Source: Natronococcus amylolyticus DSM 10524
GTDB lineage: Archaea > Halobacteriota > Halobacteria > Halobacteriales > Natrialbaceae
Assembly (NCBI RefSeq): GCF_000337675.1
Contig: NZ_AOIB01000017.1
Location: 1-53,489 of the forward strand
Direction: 5' to 3'
Length of the DNA stretch: 53,489 bases
The notes under the pieces are model-generated. The model was not told the origin of the DNA and did no database searches. It saw only the letters and a list, made by a program, of their open reading frames with translations. The translations under genes and the position numbers were made by a program. How positions within the stretch are numbered: position 1 is the first letter of the stretch; every line of letters begins with the position of its first letter. Positions 8,600 through 17,654 of the stretch are shown piece by piece.

Positions 8600-8980
8600 C
8601 TAGCAGGTCCTCGAGTCGCCCGCGGCACCCTCGGCGTAGACCCGGGTACCGAGGATCCAGACGACGAGTCCGAGCGCCACCAGCCCGAGCAGCGAGAGTC
8701 GTATCGCCAGTGCGACGTCGGCGATTCCGCCGTCCTCGAGGATCGTCGTGGCGACGGTCGGTACCAGCGGACCGACCACCGGCACCGCGAGCAGCCGTCG
8801 ACGGCCCGCTGCGACCCACACGTCGGAACGGCTGTCGAGTGCAACGGCGACCGTCACCCACGCGAGACCGAAGACGAGAATCGACCTGATTCCGCCGATA
8901 CCGATCGCGGTGCTCACGAGGAAGCCAAGCACTCCAGCGTAGGCGCCGGCCGTGACCGACGGCCAGTCGACTGCGTTCAC
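8600..8980 (-). CDS. Small four-helix membrane protein of unknown function
   Basis: A 126-residue hydrophobic protein with about four membrane segments (residues 10-28, 34-50, 62-80 and 88-110) and very short loops. It starts MNAVDWPSVTAGAYAGVLGF at 8980. It precedes the two-helix protein ending at 8216 by 33 bp, making a likely two-gene unit. The glycine/alanine-rich first helices resemble generic haloarchaeal integral membrane proteins, but no family can be named. The gene upstream is divergent. Confidence 0.6.
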   Translation of the reverse strand: MNAVDWPSVTAGAYAGVLGFLVSTAIGIGGIRSILVFGLAWVTVAVALDSRSDVWVAAGRRRLLAVPVVGPLVPTVATTILEDGGIADVALAIRLSLLGLVALGLVVWILGTRVYAEGAAGDSRTC

Positions 8981-9114
8981 ACCTCGAACGTGACACCTTA
9001 CTGCAACAAGTATTCTCTCGAGTTCTCGTCGCCCCGTGGTCGTTCGTCGGGCTAGCCGTCCACTGCACGCCGGACGGTTAAGTTCGTGTTCGCGGTAGGT
9101 ACCAGGAGAGCACT

Positions 9115-9684
9115 ATGACCGTCTCCGAACGACTTCGACGACTGCGGTCGAGAAAGGGTTCCTCCGACGTTACCGGAGCGACGGCCGAGCAGTCACGAGC
9201 CGAACACGCCGCGCGCGCGGCGGTCCGTGGGATCCAGGCGGGAATCGTCGCGACGCTGATTATGACCGCGTTCCGACTCCCGATCCTGCGTTCCCTGCCG
9301 CCGTCGGCGAACTTCTGGTCGACGTACGTCAGCGGCAACGATCCCGAGGACCACCCGGTTATCGGGCTGATCCTCCACCTCGTGTACGGAATCCAGGGCG
9401 GAGTGATCTTCGGCGCACTGTTCGCCCTGTTCGACGCCGACCGCTCGATCGAACCCGAACAGCGCGGCCTCGTCTGGGGCTCGGTGTTCGGTATGGGGCT
9501 GTCGGCCTTCGGCTCCCAGATCATGCTCAAGGAGCTGCTCGACATCCGTCTCGAGTCCGACGAGCTCGCGCTGTTCCACGCCGCTCACCTCGTCTACGGA
9601 ATCTCGCTTGGCGCCTGGGTCGGTTCGCGGACGGAGGGCGTCGAGGATCCCGAAGAGGAGTACGAGTACGACGACGGGAACTGA
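9115..9684 (+). CDS. Conserved haloarchaeal membrane protein (DUF6789/YqhR-like)
   Basis: A 189-residue protein with a basic N-terminus (MTVSERLRRLRSRKG) and about four helices: GIQAGIVATLIMTAFRLPIL (about 40-60), IGLILHLVYGIQGGVIFGALFALF (about 83-105), RGLVWGSVFGMGLSAFGSQIM (about 118-140) and LFHAAHLVYGISLGAWVG (about 152-170). The G-x-x-A-T-x-x-M-T first helix and the repeated HLVYG motif in helices 2 and 4 suggest an internal duplication like the DUF6789/YqhR group. The family name is tentative. The acidic C-terminal tail (EDPEEEYEYDDGN) is typical of a halophile. Function unknown. Confidence 0.75.
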   Translation: MTVSERLRRLRSRKGSSDVTGATAEQSRAEHAARAAVRGIQAGIVATLIMTAFRLPILRSLPPSANFWSTYVSGNDPEDHPVIGLILHLVYGIQGGVIFGALFALFDADRSIEPEQRGLVWGSVFGMGLSAFGSQIMLKELLDIRLESDELALFHAAHLVYGISLGAWVGSRTEGVEDPEEEYEYDDGN

Positions 9685-9798
9685 TTCCCTCTGCGTTGTT
9701 ACTCCGAATATCTAGTTTAACAAGGATTAGCAGCCGTATTACGACTATCGGGTCCGAAACATAACAACCAGTATGCCCGTCGACGGCCCAGCGGCGGT

Positions 9799-10644
9799 AT
9801 GGAACTGGGCCTCGTCGCCGGCGTCGTTCTGATCGGCTTCGTCCACGGCGTGTTGCCGGACCACGGCTGGCCGATCGCGGCGACGTACGCGCTGAATCGT
9901 AACCGACGCTGGCTCGCCGGACTGGTGGCGGCGTCGATCCTCGGCATCGGCCACCTGATCAGCAGCGTCGCGCTCGTGCTCGCGTACTTCTGGTTCAGCG
10001 CGTTCGCCGAGTTCGCCGAGGGACCGTGGCTCCGGTACGTTGCCGGAACCCTGCTGATCCTGCTGGGTATCCACGAGTATCGCCACGGCGGACATGGCGT
10101 ACACGAACACGACGATCACGAGCACGGCGAGGGCCATAGTCACGAGCACGACGACGAACGCGGCGAAGATCACGATATCACACACGGCCACGACGCGGAT
10201 CACGGCCATCACACCAACGGCGGCGTCGACGCTATCGGGCCGGGAGACCACGCTCACCACGACGCCCACGATCACGAAACCGATCGCAGTCTTCTCGAGC
10301 GGATCCGCGCCGCGCTTCCCGGCGGTGGCGGCCACCAGCACCTGAGCGAGGAACACGCCGAACGGGGGCTGGTCGCGCTCGGAACGACCGCACTCTTGCT
10401 CGGCTTCGCTCACGAGGAGCCGATCCAGATCCTGGCGATCTGCGTCGGCACCGACGCCTGCCTCGAGCTTATGCTCGTCTACTCGCTGGCCGTCATCGTC
10501 GCCATCATCGTCCCGACGCTACTGTTGATCGCGGGCTACGAACACTACCGCGAGCGGATCGAGCGGCTCACCCCGTACCTGCCGACAATCACCGCCGTCG
10601 TGCTGATCGGTATGGGACTGGCGTTTATCGCCGGGGTCCTCTAA
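9799..10644 (+). CDS. NicO-family nickel/cobalt transporter with long histidine-rich loop
   Basis: A 281-residue integral membrane protein. Helix 1 carries the NicO signature H-x-x-x-P-D-H (VHGVLPDHGWP, residues about 14-24), and helix 2/3 has LGIGHLISS. Around residues 96-158 is a cytoplasmic or external loop packed with His, Asp and Glu (HEHDDHEHGEGHSHEHDD and further HGHD runs), expected to bind Ni2+ or Co2+. Three further helices follow, including LLGFAHEEPIQIL. RcnA/NicO relatives move Ni/Co across the membrane; direction cannot be read from sequence. The stop overlaps the convergent gshA stop by three bases. Nearby larE makes a nickel-related role attractive. Confidence 0.82.
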   Translation: MELGLVAGVVLIGFVHGVLPDHGWPIAATYALNRNRRWLAGLVAASILGIGHLISSVALVLAYFWFSAFAEFAEGPWLRYVAGTLLILLGIHEYRHGGHGVHEHDDHEHGEGHSHEHDDERGEDHDITHGHDADHGHHTNGGVDAIGPGDHAHHDAHDHETDRSLLERIRAALPGGGGHQHLSEEHAERGLVALGTTALLLGFAHEEPIQILAICVGTDACLELMLVYSLAVIVAIIVPTLLLIAGYEHYRERIERLTPYLPTITAVVLIGMGLAFIAGVL

Positions 10645-11735
10645 TCGATCGTCGCAGCCAACTGTTCGACGTCGGACTCGAGCCGGCTCGCGTACTCGAG
10701 GCGCAGCTCGCGGGCGTCGCTTTTCGTCACGTACTGCCGGCCGCCGATCTGGGTCGCGATCGGATGGTAGTCGGTGACGGAAAAGCCCATCCGATCGAGG
10801 TAGTTCACCACGGGGGTCGACTCGAGGCCCTTTCCGATCGCCGCGCCGGCGAGATCGAAGACGGTGTCGTAATCGGGGAGTTGAACCCCCTCGCCGGTGA
10901 CGTAGCCGGTTGCGTCGTCACGACTGCCGTCGCCGATCTCGACGTTCGTCTCGTGGATCGTCTCCATCACCGCGTACAGCTCGTCGGCGAGTCGCAGCAG
11001 TTGACTCGGAAGCGCCGCGTCGGGCGAGCGCCACTCGACGGTCGGCATCTCGTCGCGCAGTCGAACTGGCGTCCAGACGACGTCGTCCGCGGAGAAGTTT
11101 TCGGCAATCGCGTCCCCGTCGACGCCAGCTGCGAGCGCTTCCTCCTCGAACTCCTCGAAACACCGCTCGAGTCGGCGCGACCACTCGCCGACGCTCTCGA
11201 CGTAGTTCCAGAGCTGGCCGTGTCGCGGAAACTCGGCGTACGCCTCCTTTCGATAACAGTGGGCTCGCGCGCTGTTCGCGACGCGTTCGCCCTGATAGTA
11301 CGGCGAGGAACTGACGAGCGCGAGGGCGGGGTCGAGCGCGATGAGCGCGTTGAGCTGGTCGGTTACGTTTCGCTTCTCGAAGTGGAGGTGCGTTCCGGCA
11401 CAGTAGCTCGCGTACTCGAAGTTCGATCCGAGGACCTCCCGCTGGATCCGCCCGCGCTCGCCGGGCCGGCGCTCGATCCCGTCGCAGTTGATGGGGGTCC
11501 CCAGCGGAACGAGACCCTTGTCGATTCGGTCGGCCTCCGCGAGCACCGCCTCGAGCTGTTCGACAAACGTCGTCCGAAGCTCCGCTATTGACCCGCAGGG
11601 AGGAGTCTTCAGCTCGAACAGCGGTTCGACGAACTCTCGTTCGGTGTACTCGGAGACGTCCGCGAGCGATTCCGGCGGGGTGAGTTCGCCGTCGTCGTCG
11701 ATCACCCAATACTCGACTTCGAGACTCGTGTTCAT
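10641..11735 (-). CDS. gshA: Glutamate-cysteine ligase (gamma-glutamylcysteine synthesis)
   Basis: A 364-residue member of the GCS2/carboxylate-amine ligase family. Haloarchaea accumulate gamma-glutamylcysteine instead of glutathione and make it with this enzyme from Glu, Cys and ATP. The N-terminal strand with SLEVEYWVIDDDGEL supplies the acidic metal/substrate residues. GTHLHFEKRN (about residues 113-122) and MPTVEWRSPDAALP (about 237-250) are the conserved catalytic blocks of the family. It is cytosolic with no signal peptide. The ATG at 11735 (MNTSLEVEYW) is at the family-typical position. It is convergent with the NicO gene, with the stop codons sharing bases. No second-step glutathione synthetase is present, as expected. 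Confidence 0.92.
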   Translation of the reverse strand: MNTSLEVEYWVIDDDGELTPPESLADVSEYTEREFVEPLFELKTPPCGSIAELRTTFVEQLEAVLAEADRIDKGLVPLGTPINCDGIERRPGERGRIQREVLGSNFEYASYCAGTHLHFEKRNVTDQLNALIALDPALALVSSSPYYQGERVANSARAHCYRKEAYAEFPRHGQLWNYVESVGEWSRRLERCFEEFEEEALAAGVDGDAIAENFSADDVVWTPVRLRDEMPTVEWRSPDAALPSQLLRLADELYAVMETIHETNVEIGDGSRDDATGYVTGEGVQLPDYDTVFDLAGAAIGKGLESTPVVNYLDRMGFSVTDYHPIATQIGGRQYVTKSDARELRLEYASRLESDVEQLAATID

Positions 11736-12095
11736 TCTCAGTTGAGAGGGAGGTGGCTGCTCGCTTCGTGCGGTTAGAACGTCCTCGATACAGACCCTTC
11801 TTCAATGGAATGAGGGCGTGTCTCGCAGAAGCAGTCGTGCCTGCACCAGCCTGCCGTATACCCGACAACCATACGGAGGGGCTTGCCGATCCTCGTGGAA
11901 GTGCCGGCTACGGCTGCGGCGTTCGTGGGCCGTGACGTAGCTGCCCTGACGACGCTGTCCGTTCGGAGCTGAACGATCCGTGGGGCGCCTCGTGTGGGGG
12001 AAGCGACGGCGTCAGCGAACTCACGGCACCTGCAGTTTCGTCGTTCCCGCACGCGCTGCTGGTATATTGCGGTCGACTTCGGCGAGTCGTTCCGA
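11736..12095. other. Intergenic region between gshA and a small membrane gene
   Basis: This 360-bp stretch has no credible gene. Short open frames here are Arg/Ser-rich and mostly antisense to neighbouring genes. A lone TATA-like GGTATATTG occurs near 12060 with no suitable start behind it. The gshA promoter must lie in the first 80 bp, but I see no clear TATA box at the leaderless distance. Confidence 0.4.
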
Positions 12096-12338
12096 CTACG
12101 CGGCCTTCGACGTCGAGGTGTCGGGGGAGTCCGAGGAGTCGTCCTTTCGGAGCAGCCCGACGACGCCCTGTGCGACCATCCCGATAAGGACCCACTTCCA
12201 GGCGAGGACGGCGACGCCGAGCATTAGCCCCGCCCGAACGTAGTTTCCGCGGTCGACCGCCCGCTTGGCGCTTTTGAGTATCGAGACGACGGCGAGCGAC
12301 CGCGTCGCGGTCGAGCCGAAGAGCTTCTTCAGTACCAT
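12096..12338 (-). CDS. Small single-helix membrane protein, unknown function
   Basis: An 80-residue protein. Its N-terminus is basic and amphipathic (MVLKKLFGSTATRSLAVVSILKSAKRAVDRG), followed by a hydrophobic segment AGLMLGVAVLAWKWVLIGMVAQGVVGLLRK (about residues 36-65) that forms one or two membrane helices. It ends in an acidic Ser/Asp/Thr tail. The length and composition match small conserved haloarchaeal membrane proteins that I cannot tie to a named function. It is divergent from the MutS-like gene, about 210 bp away. Confidence 0.65.
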   Translation of the reverse strand: MVLKKLFGSTATRSLAVVSILKSAKRAVDRGNYVRAGLMLGVAVLAWKWVLIGMVAQGVVGLLRKDDSSDSPDTSTSKAA

Positions 12339-12546
12339 AGCTCTACTTGCGGAGTGAGGAGAATAACGAGCGACCCGGAACGCGCAAGCTTCGAGCTATC
12401 GCGCTCAGGTCGCCGTAGACCGTACCGTGCCGGATCACTCGCGTCTCCGCCCCGCGGCACGATAGCCGTGCCCACTGTTATCATCTCGGACGCTTCTCGG
12501 ACGCGAGGCTTTTTCTCACTCCGCTCTGATACGCCGCTCGAGAACG

Positions 12547-14568
12547 ATGGACCTCGAGTCGATCCCGGGCGTCGGCGAAAAGACTGCCCGGTCGCTGTCG
12601 GCCCTCGACGATCCCGAGCGAGCGCTGCGAACGGGCGACGTCGCGGCGATCGCGGCTGCACCCGGTATCTCGCAGGGCCGGGCCGCCCGCATCGCGCGCG
12701 GGGCGATCCGCCACGAGCACGACGATCCAGGTGCGTTCCTCGCGACCGATCGGGCGCGCGAGGTCTATCGGAGCGTGCTCGGACTGCTCAAGGAGCGGAC
12801 CGTGACCGACTACGCCGCCCAGCGCCTCGAGACGCTGTATCCGAGTTCGCGGCGCTCGCGGATCGCGGAGGTCCAGGCCTTCGCGAGCGAGGCGATCGAG
12901 CGCAACCCCGACCCCGAGGTGCTCGAGGCGCTCGAGGGCGTCGAACCGCTTCGCGAGTCCGGCGACGTCCGGGTGCGCGAGCGCTGTCTGGCGACGACCG
13001 ACGCGGAACGCTATACCGAGGCCAAGGAGGCGATCCCGGAGCTGCCGGTCGAGATCGTCGAGGATGCACAGGGACTGGCCGAACTCGCCCGCGGCTACGC
13101 GACGGTGATCGCGATCGACGAATCCTTCGCCGGCATCGCCGTCGAGGGCGACGTCCGCGTCGAGCCGAACGCGCTCGAGAACCCCGCCGAGATCGTTCCC
13201 GAGCGGTCGCTGGCGTTCTTCGCGCGCAACCGAAACCGACTCCGGGCTGCCATCGACGTCGACCGTACCGTCGGTCTCGGATCGGAGTGCGATCTCGACG
13301 CGCTCGAGGATGGGCTCTCCCGGCTCGACGAGGACGGGACGGTCGCGGGCGACGCGGAACTCGACAGACTGACTGCGGCCGCCGACGACGTCGACGCCGC
13401 AACGGGAACGGCTGAGAACGTCGCCAACGACCACCTTCGGGAGGCGATCCGCGAACAGGACGTCACCATCGAGGGGTCGGACCTGCTCTCGCTGGTCGAA
13501 CGCGGCGCGGGTGTCGACTCGCTGCTGTCCCGGGAGCTGGCGGACGAACACGCCGCGGCCGTCGAGGCCGCTCGCGACCACGTGATCGACGCGCTCGCCC
13601 TCGAGTCCGGAGAGGAAGAGCTGGCTCGGCGGCTCTTCACCGACGAGCCGACGTTTCCGGTCGAACGCGACGAGGACGCGCTCGGTCGGCTTCGAACCGA
13701 GCTGACGACGGCCAAAGAGCGGCGTGCGAACCGCCTCAAACGGGAGTTAGCGGCAGATCTCGCCGACCGACGCGAGGGGGCGCGCCGACTCGTTCGCGAC
13801 GCCCTCGAGCTCGACGTCGAACTCGCAATCGCCCGCTTTGCCCGCGAGTTCGAGTGTACGATGCCGGCGGTCGTCGACGAGGAGGTCGGGTTCGCCATCG
13901 ATGGAGGGCGCTCTCCGTTGCTCGACGAGTCGACCGAGGCGATCGATCCCGTCGACTACGAGGTCTCCGGCGTCGCTCTGCTCTCGGGCGTCAACAGCGG
14001 TGGGAAGACGTCGACGCTGGATCTCGTGGCGAGCGTCGTCGTGCTCGCACACATGGGGCTGCCGGTTCCGGCGGAGCACGCACGCGTCCAGCGGTTCGAC
14101 GACCTCCACTACCACGCCAAGACCCAGGGGACGCTCGACGCCGGCGCGTTCGAGTCGACGGTCCGAGAGTTCGCGGAGCTGGCCCAGAGCGGCGAGGGCT
14201 CGCTCGTGCTCGTCGACGAACTCGAGAGCATCACCGAGCCCGGCGCCAGCGCGAAGATCATCGCCGGCATTCTCGAGGCCCTCTCCGGAAACGGCGCGAC
14301 CGCGGTGTTCGTCTCCCACCTTGCGGACGAGATTCGGGAGATGGCCGGCTTCGACGTGACCGTCGACGGCATCGAGGCGGTCGGACTGGTCGACGGGGAA
14401 CTCGAGGTGAACCGCTCGCCGGTGAAGAATCGACTGGCTCGTTCGACGCCGGAGTTGATCGTAGAGAAACTCGCCGAGGAATCGACGGAGACCCGTCCAC
14501 AGTCGGACGGCGGGGCGTCAGCTCGATCGGGATCGTTCTACGCGGACCTTCTGGAAAAGTTCGATTAA
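12547..14568 (+). CDS. MutS-family ATPase with N-terminal helix-hairpin-helix (MutS5-like)
   Basis: The 673-residue protein begins with a helix-hairpin-helix element (LESIPGVGEKTARSLSAL and a second hairpin AAAPGISQGRAARIARG, residues 3-58), a DNA-backbone-binding module. The middle is a long helical core/lever region like that of MutS. The C-terminal ABC-type ATPase has Walker A GVNSGGKTST (about 480), a signature region, Walker B SLVLVDELES (about 555) and a switch histidine in VFVSHLADEI. The N-terminal mismatch-recognition domain of MutS and the Smr nuclease of MutS2 are both absent. It fits archaeal MutS5-like proteins linked to recombination or branched-DNA handling. It is monocistronic, so substrate and partner remain open. 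Confidence 0.82.
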   Translation: MDLESIPGVGEKTARSLSALDDPERALRTGDVAAIAAAPGISQGRAARIARGAIRHEHDDPGAFLATDRAREVYRSVLGLLKERTVTDYAAQRLETLYPSSRRSRIAEVQAFASEAIERNPDPEVLEALEGVEPLRESGDVRVRERCLATTDAERYTEAKEAIPELPVEIVEDAQGLAELARGYATVIAIDESFAGIAVEGDVRVEPNALENPAEIVPERSLAFFARNRNRLRAAIDVDRTVGLGSECDLDALEDGLSRLDEDGTVAGDAELDRLTAAADDVDAATGTAENVANDHLREAIREQDVTIEGSDLLSLVERGAGVDSLLSRELADEHAAAVEAARDHVIDALALESGEEELARRLFTDEPTFPVERDEDALGRLRTELTTAKERRANRLKRELAADLADRREGARRLVRDALELDVELAIARFAREFECTMPAVVDEEVGFAIDGGRSPLLDESTEAIDPVDYEVSGVALLSGVNSGGKTSTLDLVASVVVLAHMGLPVPAEHARVQRFDDLHYHAKTQGTLDAGAFESTVREFAELAQSGEGSLVLVDELESITEPGASAKIIAGILEALSGNGATAVFVSHLADEIREMAGFDVTVDGIEAVGLVDGELEVNRSPVKNRLARSTPELIVEKLAEESTETRPQSDGGASARSGSFYADLLEKFD

Positions 14569-14627
14569 CGTATTAGTCCTCGAATATGAAAATTGAGAAA
14601 AAGAGTACTTTCGGGCCACGAGACGCT

Positions 14628-14651
14628 GTTAACCGGGAGATAATAAGGTGG
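14628..14651 (+). promoter_or_regulatory. AT-rich promoter element shared with the deacetylase gene at 17.6 kb
   Basis: The 24-bp element begins GTTAA, contains GAGATAATAAGG and ends GTGG. An almost identical element (GTTAA...GAGATAAATAGG...GTGG) occurs on the minus strand at 17655-17678, before the first deacetylase. About 20 of 24 positions agree. The ATAATA core is a plausible TATA box. It lies about 145 nt before the chosen phosphodiesterase start, so either the leader is long or translation starts further upstream. Confidence 0.5.
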
Positions 14652-14794
14652 TCCGGATCCACCCTTCGAAGCGAAACGGCTGGTTCGGATCGATATCGGT
14701 CTGCGATGAACGAACACCTCGACATTACAACATGGAACGGAGCGCGCGGACCTCTCAGCACGACGAAACTGAATCGGACGACGAATCCACCGGC

Positions 14795-16414
14795 ATGAAC
14801 ACGCTACTGATCGGGATCGACGCGGGAAGTCTTTCGGTCTTCGACGATCTCGACGCGGACACGGAGATCCCGACGATCCACCGGCTCTGCACGGAGGGGA
14901 CGAGCGCACCGCTCGAGTCCCAGATTCCGCCGTGGACGCCGAGCGCCTGGCCCTCGATGTACACGGGCGTGAACCCGGGCAAACACGGCGCGTTCGGTTT
15001 CGTCGGCTACGACGGTTACGACTGGCACGTCACCAGCACCGACGACGTCAACGAACACACCGTCTGGTCGCTGCTCGACCGCCACGGCTACTCGAGCGTC
15101 GTCGTCAACGCACCGATCACCCACCCGCCAGAGGAGTTCGACGGTGCCTTGCTCCCCGGATTCATCGGTCCGGAGGATCCGGACTGTCATCCCGACGGCC
15201 TCCTCGAGGAGGTTCGCGACGCGATCGGCGACTACCGCGTGTACCCGTCGTACTCCCGGGATGACGATACGCTCCCTGACTCCGAGAAAATGACGGAGTA
15301 CCGAAACCTGATCCGGATGCGCGGCGCGGCGTTTCGGTACCTCGCCGAGGAGTACGACCCCGACTTCGGGTTCGTCCAGTTCCAGAAGACGGACACGGTC
15401 TTCCACGAGTTCTTCGGCGACGAGGAGAAGGTCCGATCGGTCTACGAGACGACCGACGAAGAGATCGCCGCGATCCTGGAACGGTTCGACCCCGATCACG
15501 TGTTCGTCGCCAGCGATCACGGGATGGGCGAGTACGACGGCTACGAGTTCCGCGTTAACGAGTTCCTCCAGGACCGCGGCTATGTCGAGACGACGACGAG
15601 CGGGAAGGGGATGCCGTCCTGGACGCCGATGCGCCGCAAGCTCCGGGAGGGCGAGGAGTCCGAAACCTGGGAGCCGAGCTTCACCGAGCGCGCCGCGGCG
15701 GTCGCCGCCGAGCGGTTCGGGATCACGGCTCGCGACGTCGGTGTCGTCCTGGAGCGCGTCGGCCTGGCCGAGACTGTCAAGGAGTTCGCCCCGGGTGGGG
15801 TCGCACGGACCGCGAACGAACAGGTCGACTTCGAGAACTCGCAGGCCTACGTTCGGGCCCGTACCGAACTCGGCGTCCGGATCAACCTCGAGGGGCGCGA
15901 CCCCGAGGGCGTCGTCTCGCCGGACGACTACGAGCGGGTCCGCGAGGAGCTCATCCGCGAACTCGAGGACGTCGAGACGCCGGACGGCGACCCGATCTTC
16001 GAGACCGTCGCGCCGCGCGAGCGGTACTTCCACGGCGAGTACGCCGAGGATGCGGTCGACATCGTCACCGTTCCCGCCGACTTCGATCACGCCATCTCCG
16101 AACAGCTCGGCGAGGACTACTTCGGTCCGGCCGAGCCCTGGAACCACAAACTCGACGGGGTGTTCGCGGCTGCGGGCGCGGGCGTCGACGAGGACGAAAC
16201 GTTCGAGCGTGCTCATCTGTTCGACGTCGCCCCGACGATCATGGCCTCGTTCGGCCTTCCCTACAGCGACCGAATGGACGGGAGCGTGATTCCGGTCGTC
16301 GAACCGACCGAGGCGACGTCGTACCCCGCCTACGACGGCAAGGGAGAACCGAACCAGTCCGAGGTCGACGAGGAAGTGACGGACCGACTGGCTGATCTCG
16401 GCTACATGAACTAA
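14795..16414 (+). CDS. Alkaline-phosphatase-superfamily phosphodiesterase/nucleotide pyrophosphatase-like protein
   Basis: A 539-residue protein of the type I phosphodiesterase branch. The first strand ends LLIGIDAG (metal Asp8), followed by the nucleophile region PPWTPSAWPSMYTGVNPGKHG (about residues 45-65). The second metal-site block is FVASDHGMGEYDGYEF, and QKTDTVFHEFFGD supplies another D/H pair. There is no signal peptide, so it should be cytoplasmic. The ATG at 14795 places the first strand directly at the N-terminus; starts at 14735 or GTG 14648 would add a polar tail. Similar enzymes occur in haloarchaeal glycan loci and may act on lipid- or nucleotide-linked phosphodiesters, but the substrate here is unknown. 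Confidence 0.8.
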   Translation: MNTLLIGIDAGSLSVFDDLDADTEIPTIHRLCTEGTSAPLESQIPPWTPSAWPSMYTGVNPGKHGAFGFVGYDGYDWHVTSTDDVNEHTVWSLLDRHGYSSVVVNAPITHPPEEFDGALLPGFIGPEDPDCHPDGLLEEVRDAIGDYRVYPSYSRDDDTLPDSEKMTEYRNLIRMRGAAFRYLAEEYDPDFGFVQFQKTDTVFHEFFGDEEKVRSVYETTDEEIAAILERFDPDHVFVASDHGMGEYDGYEFRVNEFLQDRGYVETTTSGKGMPSWTPMRRKLREGEESETWEPSFTERAAAVAAERFGITARDVGVVLERVGLAETVKEFAPGGVARTANEQVDFENSQAYVRARTELGVRINLEGRDPEGVVSPDDYERVREELIRELEDVETPDGDPIFETVAPRERYFHGEYAEDAVDIVTVPADFDHAISEQLGEDYFGPAEPWNHKLDGVFAAAGAGVDEDETFERAHLFDVAPTIMASFGLPYSDRMDGSVIPVVEPTEATSYPAYDGKGEPNQSEVDEEVTDRLADLGYMN

Positions 16415-16537
16415 CCGACGCTCGGGTCTACCGAATTCGAGCAAGGCGGCTACAGTGCGTGGTTTCCGAGTGACCGCGTCGGCTCGAGAGAGCCGCTTCC
16501 GGCTCGAATTTTGGCCGATCGACCGTGGCTCGAGCGC

Positions 16538-17632
16538 CTACACCGAATCGGACGTTGCGGCCGTGATCGCATCCGTAAGCGTGACGACCGTCAAGTCACG
16601 TTCCTCAACCCACTCGAGCATCTCGCGGATCCCGTCCTCGTCGACCTCGTCTTTGAACGTGTGGGCGCCCACGATACCGATGGCATCCTGTGCGGCGACT
16701 TCGTCGAGCTGTTCCTGGATGTCGAGGGGATCGGTGAACTCGATGAAGTAGTCCCGGTGGGTGTCGAACGGATCGAACTCCTCGCGGTCGTTGAGCATCG
16801 ATCCCGGGTTGACGTTCGCGATGCCGTCGTAGTACTCGCTTGCGAACTCGATCGTCCACTCGTCGCAGACGTCGTACGGGGCCAGCAGCGTATCGACTTC
16901 GAACCCCCACTCCTCGAGTTGTGCCTTCGAATCACCGAGAAACTCGTGCATGAGTTCCTCGGGGTAGCGCTCGACGGTCTCGCCGGCAGCGAACGATTCA
17001 CCGATGGGCTCGTCGAACTCGAGGTAGCCGCCGATCTCGTCGCTATCGGAGGCGACGACGGTCCGAACGACCGAGTTCTCCCCGTCGGTGATCTCGATAT
17101 CGTACTCCAGGTGGAAGCCGTGGTTTCGTTCCTCCGGGTAGACACGCGTGTCGTCCGGCTCGACGTCTTCGACGAGTTCGAACTCGCCGAGGGCGGTGTG
17201 TGCGGTCGTGTGGGAGTTGATCTCCCAGCCGGCCTCGGCGAGCTCCTCGAGGTGCTCGACGTCCATCCAGTCGTTGTCGTTGAAGTCCTCGCGGCCGACC
17301 CACTCGGTGACGATACCCGTACTCGCAGGTGCGTCGAACTCCTGGTGGACGGGAAACGCCTGCTCGTAGTCCTCCATCGGCCCGTCGTCGTAGGTAAACA
17401 CCACGGCTCCGCCGTCGATATCCGGAACGTCCTCCGTTTCTTCCTCCTGCTCATCCGTCTCGTCGCTCTCGTCGGACTGGGCTGCGTCGTCTCCGTTCGA
17501 ACCGTTCTCGTCGTCATCGTTCGGGTCCTCGTCCCCGTCTCCGGCTAGACTATCGAGACAGCCCGCAGTCGCTCCAAGCGTGCCGGCACCGATGGTGCCG
17601 AGGAGTACTCGGCGTGTTGCCTTCTCGTTCAT
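16538..17632 (-). CDS. Tat lipoprotein polysaccharide deacetylase (NodB fold) with an insertion
   Basis: The 364-residue protein starts with a twin-arginine lipoprotein signal (TRRVLLGTIGAG...ATAGC, lipobox Cys25) and a 45-residue Asp/Glu linker, so it is anchored outside the cell. The carbohydrate esterase 4 motifs follow: FTYDDG (residues 79-84, general base and metal Asp), HTTAH (141-145, metal His pair) and APYD (251-254). The gap between motifs 2 and 3 is about 105 residues, longer than in typical NodB domains, and includes a strand-rich acidic insertion. The C-terminal GIVGAHTF carries the last catalytic histidine. It likely removes N-acetyl groups from an extracellular glycan. It is divergent from the flippase gene. 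Confidence 0.88.
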   Translation of the reverse strand: MNEKATRRVLLGTIGAGTLGATAGCLDSLAGDGDEDPNDDDENGSNGDDAAQSDESDETDEQEEETEDVPDIDGGAVVFTYDDGPMEDYEQAFPVHQEFDAPASTGIVTEWVGREDFNDNDWMDVEHLEELAEAGWEINSHTTAHTALGEFELVEDVEPDDTRVYPEERNHGFHLEYDIEITDGENSVVRTVVASDSDEIGGYLEFDEPIGESFAAGETVERYPEELMHEFLGDSKAQLEEWGFEVDTLLAPYDVCDEWTIEFASEYYDGIANVNPGSMLNDREEFDPFDTHRDYFIEFTDPLDIQEQLDEVAAQDAIGIVGAHTFKDEVDEDGIREMLEWVEERDLTVVTLTDAITAATSDSV

Positions 17633-17654
17633 CGATGATAGTTGATAGTTCTAC

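Noticed and set aside
12354-13415. 353-codon Arg-rich plus-strand frame
   Set aside because: Overlaps the MutS-like gene in another frame; composition is Arg/Gly/Pro-rich, unlike acidic haloarchaeal proteins.
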